Of a DNA stretch of 64,000 nt, positions 49,501 through 61,500 are shown one piece after another. Origin of the DNA: Syngnathus acus (taxonomy: Eukaryota; Chordata; Actinopteri; Syngnathiformes; Syngnathidae); NCBI RefSeq assembly GCF_901709675.1, contig NC_051088.1, positions 7,835,693 to 7,899,692 on the forward strand, written 5' to 3'. The notes beneath the pieces are model-generated. The model did not search any database. It was given only the letters and a program-made list of their open reading frames with translations, and was not told the DNA's origin. The position numbers and the translations under genes are program-made. Position 1 is the first letter of the stretch, and the number at the start of each line of letters is the position of its first letter.

Positions 49501-52500
49501 TCATGTGGGAGAGCAAGCGCATGGGTGGGGGGTTGTTTTATGATAACTGCCATCTGGTGCGACGTGTGACAACATGACAATGACAACAGCCTCAGTGTGG
49601 ACCACATCTCTTAAAGCAAACCACCAAATATGTCACTCAAATTCCAGCAGTTTGGGCTAAAACGTGTCTTGACAGTTTTTCGGGGGGTGGACAGAGCTGT
49701 CTTCTAGCATCTCAACATTTGCTATCATGCCTGTTGAGATGATGGGCAGATATCACGCAGAATTGTTCATTACTATTTTCTAATAGTTGCCTCAGCGCTA
49801 ATAGATGCTCTGCCGCAGTTAGTTATTGTAGTGTGTTTTCCGTTTAAACAAACATGCCTCCTTTTCAGTTCTTCAGGAAAGTAGAGTAACATTTGGTACC
49901 AGCTGTAATTAGCTTTAGTATAGCCGCATTTTCATCAGCTTGTACAGTTCTATTTGGTATGCTTCAGTGGGTGAGTTTCCACAGAAAGAAATGCATGGGG
50001 TATTTTAAATCCCAGTTTGACATCATTGCAGCGCGACCAGTGAATTAGACGAAAAATAAATTGTCTTTGACGGCTCACTCCATCTCTGCAACCACACAAC
50101 TTTTTTAACACCCGATAGCAGTGCAGGTCGTGTCAATTTTTGCATTTGTAGCTGGCTGTAGTTGGACATTTCTGCTTTCGGACATGGAGAAATTAATGCA
50201 TCAATTTGCTTGTTTTTAAGCAAATGGAAGCACAGTGGTACATTTTGTCAAATCCTTGCTCTCAGAGGTGGGCATCGAGTGGGTTTTTTTGACGCCGGAA
50301 TCGTTACTAATCGACGGGCCAATTATTAATGTTACTACAAATACCCACTTTATGCTTTATGACTTAAGTTGAATTAAAGTTAGATAACAACACTGTAATG
50401 CTTCACAACCTAGCATATGGTGCTAGTTGGTTGCCTTGACAACAGAAATCTTCAGTCTTTATTTTTGTCTAATATGTATTGTATGTTATATGTATACAAA
50501 TCTTGATGGTTGTTGTTTTCTGTTAAATCTTTTATTATCTTTGATTTATCTACTATTGGTTTACAAGGTGCACACGGTATGTTATATTTTGTTTGTTTAT
50601 TTAGTTCTTCCATCCATCCATCAATCCATGGATGGATGGATATTTAGTTCTTGAGTCAAAACAGATGATTGCAAATATTGATTGTAAATTCTACGAAATA
50701 TCTTTTAGCATTCATAGTGTTCCGTAATGTACGAGCAAAGAAACAATTGTGAACTTTAAGGCACCCATGAATGTGTAGATTAGACCTTGGCCAGATTAAT
50801 GACAGAAATGTATTATCCTTCCACGGTGAGTCCTCTTTCAATATGTGCGACCTATGAGTGAGGAACTGTCTTAGCATGAACCTCTTGCTCAGAGTTCATC
50901 CAATCAAAGCGATCAAAACAAGAAAGTTAGTCGTTGTGTCTTTCCTCATTATTCTTAAAGTGTGAGCGGGGGGGCTGGGTGGCTTTGAAAATTCTCATGG
51001 TGGAAAGCCGTTTGTATAGCAAGCTCTCACTGAGACTTGTCACCACAGGCACAACCATCTGTTGGAGCTCCTGGAAACTGGGTGACCTAATTGGTATGAA
51101 CCTCGGGTGCACATCTCATTATGAGGTAATTTCAGCTGAAGACATGCAACAGAATATGAAGGAAAAAGGAAATGGATTTTAATGTGAGTGGGTTTGTGCT
51201 TGTGTCTCCATCAGAAATGGCCTCATACTGAGATGTGTGTTGAAATTTTATTCCAATTAGCAAAGCACTATACACTACCATTCAAAGGTTTGGCGTCACC
51301 CAAGAGATTTAGTGTTTTCCACGAAAACTAACAATTGCACAAGGGTTTTCTAATCATCCATTAGCCTTCTGACACAATTAGCAATCACAATGGCGCATTA
51401 GAATACTGGAGTGATGGTTGCTGAAAATGGTCTTTATGTAGATATTGCATTAAAAAACAGACGTTTGCAGGTAGAATAGTCATTTACCACATTCACAAGG
51501 TATAGAGTGTATTCCTGGTTATTTTATTGTTACCCTCATTGAAAAATTTTTTTGATTTTATTTGAAAAATAAGGACATTTCAAAGTGACCCCAAACTTTT
51601 GAAGGTAGAGTACATAATATTCTGTGTGTATTTTTGTTATTGTTGCCACAGAAAATCAAACATCTCAATGTCGCCAGGTAAGCCATATTTGTAGTGTAAC
51701 TGTATGTGATGTATTTCAAATGGAGTTTTCCTAAACCAAAGGTTAATTTGCCTTAAAGGTTACCTGTCCAATGCCCATACTATTTTGGGGGAAATGACCT
51801 TAAAAGATCTGGTTGTTTAAAATGAATAGTAGCAGAAGCAGTGTAACATATCTTAAACACCTGTGAATCCATCACATCAGCAGCTATACATGTCCTTTTC
51901 ATAACACTGTTTGACACATGATGTGGTATGCTTTGGATCATTAGATCTATTTGTCCATCTCCATAACTGGTGCATAAATCATAATATACTTCAAAAACAT
52001 GTGTTTGCGAAAATGCTAGGGGCTGAAGTGTTTTTTTTGTTTTTTTTTACTTAATATCATATACAATACATAGATAGTACATGATCTTTCAGTTGTCAGG
52101 CCTATGTTAATCATTTGTGGGTTTTCTGTGTTAGCACCAGCACAGCCTTGAAGCTTACTTTTGACCTGTGGCCGGAGATGAGGAAACACATGGAGATCAT
52201 ACCAAGGACAGGCTTTCTCCAGGCTCAGTCAAGCTTCACTGCTCACCTTAAGTTTGTGCCAAGGTATGACGTGTAGACGCAGTCATAATGGAATCACTGG
52301 CGCGGCGATAGTCACATTTTCATTTTATTCCAAGGCAGTTAATGTTAACCTTTTCCGAAAAGTTGGAGAAAAGGACTTGCACACATGCCGTGACCCAGTC
52401 GCAATAGGCTGTGATTTCAAAGAAGTCAATTTATTAAAAAGCACACTTAGTACTACTAATCACACACGAAAAGATTTGAGCGGAGTAGTGAATGCCAAGA

Positions 52501-55500
52501 GATCGACCGGGAGACCTCAAGGGCAAATATGAGATGCATGTAGGCGTTTGTTTTCGTCTTCCCACCCTCTTTTTCTTCATATCTTAACATCCTTAATGTA
52601 TTGACAGCTAAGAAGTTACGGATTATGATGACAATATGCCAAATTATATTCCAATGACAGAGTTAGGGGCTTTTCCAGAGCAGCGAGGTGGGGGGGGAAA
52701 GTGGGGGAAATGGCAGTAATCTACTTTAGTGAATCAGCAGAGGTTTTAATGTGAGGATTAGAGTGCGAGTCGTGCTGCTGGTCCTGTATACGCGAAGTTG
52801 AGCACAAGCCTCGCCCTCCACCCCCTCCTTACTCCCTCTGTCCTCTGTTTGCTTCTGAACTGCTCGCTGTGGCTTCTCCCATTCTCTCACACAGAATGGT
52901 ATTTTCTTAGCCTTTCACCTCTGTGCTAACAATTAATTCCCTTTTTTCTCCTTAATTTGTTTTTCTTATTCTCCACAACACCTCTCCCTTGCAGTTCAAT
53001 CAAAGCTTCCCTTTTTACTCTTTTAGCAAATCTGATCTCATTTTGAAAAGCTCAATCTTTTCTGAAAAGTTTTTTCTATATGTGAATAAAGACACTCCCA
53101 AATAAGTTAATCACTCAACTATTTTCTGAAGAAGTGTTGACAAAACAAAACATGCATATAGTTGAATTCTAGAGGTATTTTGTTAGCCATATTAGTCTAA
53201 ATCATATTGCAATGTTTTTGGGAAAACAAGAAAAAAAAAATTGACCACACATTTGTATTATTATTATTTTTTTAAATTCGTAATATTTTATTGATATTTT
53301 AACTAAAATGTAAAATCGAAAACATAAAACTTCAGCCAGATGGGGTGAAAGGAATGCTCTGTTGTCTTGAGATTAGTTCATTGACTTTGGCATTGAAGAA
53401 TATTCCTTGTCTTTGGCTTTCAAAATGTCTTCAGTTGCTTTGGTCGTTGTTACTTTAGTCATTGACCAAATACGAATGGACCTTCTGATATCTGCTTCGT
53501 ATTCATGACAATACTCAGACACCATGGTCATAATGAGCCTATCCCAGTTTCCTTCAGATGAAAGGTGGATTCTTGTACCCAGTCAATTACAGAGCATGTA
53601 CAGACAGAGACAGACAATTAGTGTTACAGTTGTAAACAGAAAATAGATTCAACTCGACAATTCAGACTAAAATAATACATTATCAGATTTTTATTCAATT
53701 TAACTTTTGGTCTCTTTAAAGTGTGAACATGACTAAAACAGAAAAAAAAAACTTCAAATAACAGCATGACACAAAGACTAGAAGAAAATTAAGACTAAAA
53801 TATGCCGCCAGAAACAACACTTCAGTCAACCGTACACACTCGCATTTTCAGTGAATGGTAAAGAACCACTACACCAGCAGTCCCCACCACGCAATACAAA
53901 TTATGGAAGGGAAATATGACTAGCGTATCAGCTTTCTGGCATGCGTCATCTGTGGCCTGCTTCTGTGCATATATTTGGAAGGTTGCTTTTGTGGTATTTT
54001 ATTCAAAATTAAACTGCCAAGCTTTCCTACCCATAGGCATGTTTGAATTTCAAACCCTTGCTCCTCATTGCTTTCACTCATAGTCTTCTTTTTCTCTCTT
54101 TCACGCACACGCGCAGGCACACACACTTGTTCAGTGTGCTGTTAAATCTAGAAACAAGAATGACTCATAGCTTTCCTGCAGGTTCTTCCTCTGCTTCCTG
54201 TCCACAGTTTTACTTCAGCCTACCCACCAGGTTTCCTTCACTGCATCCCTCTCTTCTTCCACATTTATTAATCACCATCCAACACGCGCCTCCCATATCC
54301 ACCCCCACCTGTAAATCCATGGTATTGTTCCATATTCTCCATAATCCCTCTCCATAATATCGAGGTTATCGGTTAATTTGCTAGTGACCCTGGTCATGGT
54401 ATTAGAATGATTTTTCATTGAAACATACACAGAAGAAAGAATAATTTTAATGGTTTCACTCAAGTGATGAATGACCAACAGACCTGTTAACACTGGTGAA
54501 CAAATTTGAGCAGAAAACGAAAAACCAAAGTTTGCTGATGCAGTGCCCTTCATAATCATTGGCAGCCCTACTTAAAAGTCTTTATTTAAATGACACTCTT
54601 ATTGGAGAAGGATACTGAAAATTGTAGAAAAGGTTCACCCAGCACAGAATCAAGCTCCTCCAAATGCCATCTCTGTCCTCAGATTTCGGAGGAGCCAGTC
54701 TCTGTTGGCGTTAACCCGATGGCAAAGTCATTGGAAATGTATCCCTTGAATCAGCGGTTTTAGGCTTAATCTCGGAAGAGTGTCCTACAGCTGTGGTTCC
54801 ATCTGATAAAAGGGAGATTACAAGGATGATTTCCTGCAGATTTGCTGCGACAGATTACGTGAAGGGCACGGTCAGGCCTGCCACTGCAAAGCCCAATGCT
54901 GCGTCCACCATTAGTAGTACTTTTAAGGAACAAATGTGAGCAAACACACTTGCCTAGCGTTTGACAGCTACCTTGTGAGGTCATATTGTGTTTTGTTTAT
55001 CCGTCTGTACAAAGTCAAATATCGCTAAGCTTCTTAATCCGTGTTGCACTCCTTTTATAATCACTTTTTACCAGTGAAGCCAAATCCGAGCCAGGGTCCA
55101 TGCTGCAGTGGAATGTCATTGTATGTACATGGGCAGGCACAGCGCTCAGTACTCGCAAGTATGTTTGAAACGTACTTACTAGTCAAAATATTTTACTCCA
55201 CATTGGCTTCCGCTTCCATAAACCACAAACATAATTTGTGCATCACACTGTGGATAATCTGGCCACATGGAAAAAGAATACATCGATCTGAAAAGGACGC
55301 TGACAAATCAGACTTCATCCATCTACAGAATTCTCCAGAGCATATGGGCCCGACGACATCCCGCCAAGCTTTTCCACTCGGGCCTGCCAAGCTAATTCAA
55401 GAGTGACTCTCCAGCAGCGATTCTATTAGCAAGCAGCAGCAGAGTGCTTCCTTAAATACACCCTGTGCACTCATTGGTCAGGCTACAGCGACTCAGTTTT

Positions 55501-58500
55501 CATCACTCCCCTTTGTTAATGCCAGCGTTTCATTTAGACATTTTAGGAAGTGATTGATTTTCTTGATTCGTAGAGTAGAACCACACATTTTAAATTGTAA
55601 TATTCATGCCTGTCCTCATGCTGCCTGTCCTCAAACCCTGAATATGACAGCTTTCCTGATGACAAGGCTTGCCTGTAAAGCATTTGGCGAAGAAACCAAC
55701 TGACATCTGGAGCATTAGCTCTCAAACCTTCATCCTAAATTAAGAGAACGGGTGGAAAACAGGAGGAGACAGGTTGTCGAAAGAGCGGCCAGCTTCATAA
55801 GAGAAAAAGTGAGAGGCGGAAGATCTATATTTGGAACTGGATTTGACATTTGAACACATGATTACGATGATTTGCAGCTCCCTTTTACATCCATGTTGAG
55901 TCTACGCTTATATTCATTAAGCAAGTAGCTCTTGGCTGTGAGGGATATTGAGAGACTGGAGTTTTACATGTGCACCAGTGGGTCTCTTTGAATCATATTT
56001 ATGTCTCCCATCACCATGGCTACAACCTACAGCAGTGTGGAGGCGTGCTCTGCGTCTCTCTCCTGCTTTCCCCGGCGAGCTGATCCCACAGTTGTGGGTT
56101 AAAGTAAAATAATGGGTCTTCTGGGTCTGAATCCTTATCTTACTTTGAAAAGCACGGTCGCTTGTGGCTTTTAACTTTTGTCATCAGACATGACCCAAAT
56201 TGATGGCTGTGTTGTACTTTTTTTTATAAACGTAAAGAAGATATGGATGGATGGATGGATGGATGGATGGATGGATGGATGGATGGATGGATGGATGGAT
56301 GGATGGATGGATGGATGGATGGATGGATGGATGGATGGATGGATGGATGGATGGATGGATGGATGGATGGATGGATGGATGGATGGATGGATGGATGGAT
56401 GGATGCTTCCATTGTTCACTGAGTTTTGCAAAATATGATGAATATATTTACTCTCTTCTTGTCTCCCAGAAACACCTTACCCCAAGATGCTGGCAAGTAT
56501 TTTGACAGTGCGACTGGCGTATTGGAGGTTCCAATGACAGTGCAGGTTGCCGGGCAGGTTTGTGTTATACGTACTGGAGTAATATGCACGGTCTGTTTTA
56601 AGTCTCCATGTGATTCTGGAAACATCTTTGGCTTATCCCAAACTGAAGCTGAGCCATAGGGGGTTGTAACCTATTTAGCTTGTTAGCTAGAATTATCTCG
56701 TACCCCCAAGGCCCAGTTGATTCATGGGTGGTAACAAGCCAAGCATAAAGGTTGTTCTACATTGTCTAAAGGAAAATGTCTCAACTGAAGCCTGGATTCT
56801 AAAATGCCGTGAAGGTGCTTAAACATTGGTATAGCACTGTGTCCAGTCGTGTTTTTCTTCTAGCCAAATTGTTGCCTCCTTCCTTTTTTCTCTGGCCATT
56901 ATTGCCTCTCCCTGCACGGACACGGATGGGAGGCAAAGCCCTGACAAGGAGCCAAAGACAAGGCCAGGATGTTCCTGTGGTGCACCAAATGTGTTGCCTA
57001 CAAGCCCTAAGCTTCTGGCACTAAAACATGCACACAAACAAACGCACATCCATTTTTTAAGGTCACGAAGCAGTATAGCCTCCAGCATTTCGTATCTGAT
57101 ATTTGTAAAATAAGATGGACATTAGGATTGGTGGGATATGATTTTTATTCCAAGACTTTGGTGACATAATGGCAAGACATGATGATTCGTATTCCTGTTT
57201 TGCCACCACTTAGTAAATACACGACGTCCACTCGAATGAAAGAACGCCACACCTTAAGTGGGCGCCTCCCAGATATCTTCACCAGAGCACACACTACTTG
57301 GAGTTCATGCTATGTTTTTTTTATAGAAAGCACTCATGCAAAAGAAGATCTCCCTCCAGATTGCTTAAATGATCCCAGGGAGAAATTTGTCAAGACTATA
57401 GTGGAGTGGGTGGATGTGGGGGGGAGGCATTAGTGTTAGTACAACCAAAGAGTTTCCAGACAAAAACAATAATGGCTGATATCTAGCCTTCAGTGAGTGA
57501 CAGGGACTGTACTACCAAACATTAGAATGCATATTTGTTTATCTAGTAACGCAAATGATTTAGGTGCAAAATCTCTTATATTACAATTATATGAACAACA
57601 TCATACTGCTATAGTGCTTGCCATTCTAAGTAATAGAGGCTTAGCACTATTTGAGAAGGATAAAAAAATATATACTGTATGAAGAAATACGGTATATCCC
57701 AAAAAAAACTTAAAATATTGAAATCACAACACGCTTGTTAAGGTGTCTTAATACTTTCTATACTGTATGCATGTTACTGATATCAGATGAATTTCAAAAG
57801 CGGTTAGAGTTTAAAACAGTTAATGTTGATGTTTTTAGGTGCAGCCTGTCATTTACACGGTCCAAGCCATTGTGACTTCGTCCGACTTGAAGTTTGGCCA
57901 GAGTGAGGTGGATTTTGGCTATTGTTCTATCTACCAGTCATTCAAAAGCAGTGTACGCCTGACCAACATGTCACTTCTACCTCAAGAGTTTGGTTTTGTT
58001 GGCCTGCCAGAGGTGAGACCTATGATGCCCAATCAATGTTCTATCATGTGTTGTGGATAATGATCCAATTTTACTTTGTAATTGGTCTGAAAATTATTTA
58101 GGGCCACAACCTACGATTACAACGGAAGAAAAACATTTTTATTTCTGTCCCTTTATTCAAAAACAGAACCTTAATTTCTGTTGTCTGCACTAATAATTTG
58201 AAATAATTATGATTCAGTTACTGTTTTGGTTTGTAACATTTAGGAAACTTGGTGAATATGCTGACAATTGGTTTCCCAAGTAAATGCAAAAGTTTTATTT
58301 TGATTCAACGCACATTTACTTTCATGGAGAATCTAAATTGTTGGCAAGCTGAAATCCAAAGAATGTGGAAAATTTTGAATTTAAAACAGTCTCGAAATGA
58401 TTGCTCGATTAATCCAAAAGTACAAAAAGACTTTTGCGCACTTTATATTCTGCTCACTCAACAGTTTGTTGACGTTCAACCTAATGATGGCTTCGGCACG

Positions 58501-61500
58501 CTTCTCCCGCAAGAAACACTGGAGATTGATATCATTTTTAGTGCTAGCAAAGCAAAAGAGTACCGTTTCCATCTGAGCTGCAAATCAGGAATCAACAGGT
58601 GACCTTGTAGCCCTCTATTGTAATGTCACCAAATGGATGATTAAATTCTATCCATTTGTAATTGTCTTCAGAGTTTTTCCCCTGGCTTGCCGTGCCATGG
58701 GTGTCTGCCCTACGTTGGCGCTCTCCCATTCCCTGGTGCAGTTTGGACCCACAGCAGTTGGCGACCAGTCCACCGCTCTCCTTTACCTCACCTATAACCA
58801 AACTGTCCCAAACCAGTCCAAACAACGACCCTCTACTGGGGCCTTGCTGTTTTCCTTCACCCCACCTCGAGACTCCAGCATCAGTATCACTCCTGCTGCA
58901 GGACGCCTGCTACCTGGCAAGGTGAGAGGAGGAGCACCTCGTACAAGTTCAGGCTGACATTTAATGGGCAATTTTTATCAGTACTCTGACCTGATTCAGT
59001 GGTGACATATTTTCTGCTTGCAATTTATAGCGTTTGTGTGTGTGTGCTTGTGCATTCATCTGAATTTCACTTTTCATTTCTGTTATTCTTGCACCACATA
59101 GTTTTCTCTCTTTTTAAATTTAATTATGTCAATAAGCTAATAGAATTTCAAAAACAGATACATGCTCAAATTAGTACACCACAAGGATGCTGCTAGGTCA
59201 TTGGGTATGACTCTTCTTTGGGGTTAGGACTCCCTCTACTGGAATTGTGACAGAAGTGAACATCTTTCTCAAAATACAGGCAGAACAGAACACCTGCCTC
59301 ACAGTTCTGAGGTTCAGGTTTCCAATCAAAGCTCAAGACTTCCTGTGGCGTCTGAATGCGCTTTAGTTTGTTACCAGCTTCACACCCCAAAGTCAGCTTG
59401 GATAGGCTACACCTCACCCATGACAATAAGGAAGGACGCGGTGTAGAAAATGGAGTTTCAAAATATATGTGCCTACATATTATTTGGCAAAAAATAAATA
59501 TTTGTAATCATGCAACAATATTAACCAGTGTTTGTCTTCTTGTTCCTGCACTCCAGAGGTGTTTGGTCCTGGTCACATTTAATCCCAAACTTGAAGACCG
59601 CAATATCAAGGAAGAGGCCTTGCGTCTCCTCAGAGCCAAGCAGACCAAAGCAGACATTAAACAATTACTTGAAGAAGAGGTGCAAGTTCTCTCGCATGTG
59701 CTACGCAAACCTCATTGATATTTGGTTCACTTCCATGTCAATAATGTCATTTCTATTACTGATGTTTCAAAAGGCTAAACGGGAGGTGGAGCCCAGCAAA
59801 GGGAATAAACTGTCCAAGAGCAGCAAATTATCAAAAGTTTCTGCCAAAACTGCAAGCCCAATATACACGTCACCGACCGACAGCATCGACGCAGGGTAAG
59901 AGTGTCTTCTACCAAAGTACGTTGAATTAATTATTTTTAAAAGAACCATCTTACACATCTGGGAAGTGCTTGGCCAAGTCTCCAACTTGGTCAAGTTGTC
60001 AAAATAGGCCCTACAATTTGAGGGTCTAAATTGGCTGTAATTCATAAATTTATAAAGCTCACCATAAGTCAATCTCATCTTCCTTGAAGATTGTGGTGAA
60101 ATTTATTTTCCTAGAGGTCAGAGGTTCGAGGAAGCTAGGGCATCTCTGCTGCACTCCTTCACCTCACGCTACAGTGAGTACACCATCCCGTGTTTTGTGT
60201 CAGATGGTGACCCTCCCGAGGAGGACAGGCAAGCTCAGCCAACGTGGAGGTAAAAATAAAGAAATATCATCCAAAGTTTGTGACATCGCCAAGCATTTTA
60301 CAAGTAACGCTTTTATATCTCCCATCCAACATGTCAACAGTCCTCTCAATACAGTCTACTTAAAGCTCCAGTGCCCTGCTGTACAGCCCCCTCTAGTGGT
60401 GGTATCCAGCAATATTAGAAATTATGCCTTGGATTTCCAGCAAGTGGCAGTAGGTGAGGACAAAATGCCCATGTGTCAGGCCTATGTAGAGTTGTGCACT
60501 AAACGTCATCCATGCTTTTCGGCCTCTGATTTTTAGGAGAGAGAGTGACGAAAAGGTTTTCGGTCAAGAACATTTCGGCGGAATCTCTAGAGGTAGCTTT
60601 TCGTGGTCAACCATTGAATATGATTTTCCTTAATGATACTTTATACAGTTTTATGATTTATATCCTTCTAACAGACACTCAAAAGAGTGTATTATCATTA
60701 ATAGTAGTAGCAGTATGAGTAGTATTACGCATATATTCAACACACCAGACTTTGTACATAAAAAGAAATATGAAATCCTTATGACAAATATGTATTTATT
60801 TTTTTATTATTATTTAGATTTGTATCACTGGCTACTGACTAAATATGCATATTTTTCAGAAATAGTATTGTCAATCTTAAACTCCTGGTGTTGAGACCTA
60901 AACACTGTTATCATGTCACCACAATTCTGTGCTTGTTTTCAAGTTGAAGTCATCATTGCTGGATATATATGGACCCTTTTTACTTCTTAACGCTCTCAGA
61001 GGGATAGGACCCGGAGAGCAACACACCTTGGTGTTGGCCTTCTGTCCTACGTTGGAGAAAAAGGTGCCACATTTAAATTACAGCTGCTCATTGCTGGGTC
61101 AGTCATTTGCACAGTTGATTAACGTGAATTAAGCTCAGTTGTCTCTCTATGGAATGATTTATATGTTGAGCCAAATCTAATATGGTCCCTTGATTGTTAG
61201 TACTGTGAGACTTTGGAAGTGCGTTGTCAGAAGATGACCCTGGCTGTGACTCTGCGTGGGGAGGGCATAGTGCCGGCCATCACCTCCTCCCACCCTGGAG
61301 GGCTCTTGGACTTTGATTATGTGCTGGAGAAGGAGAGCACCTCACATGTCCTGAAGGTGAGCCAGCATATTTACATCAGCACAAACTGAATTTCCATTTT
61401 GGTGATCATAAAGTAAACATGTGAAACTGAAATGGGTTACTCTTTCAATGGTCTTGCCAGTAATGTCTAAGCAAATGGTATTCTGGATAAGTTGGTTACT

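Noticed and set aside
56171-56505. Frames encoding MDGW or IHPS tandem peptides
   Set aside because: Direct translation of the GGAT array in an intron; not a protein repeat.
60174-60203. Separate intron splitting exon 29
   Set aside because: Only 30 bp, in frame, and coding for sequence that fits the family; treated as exon.
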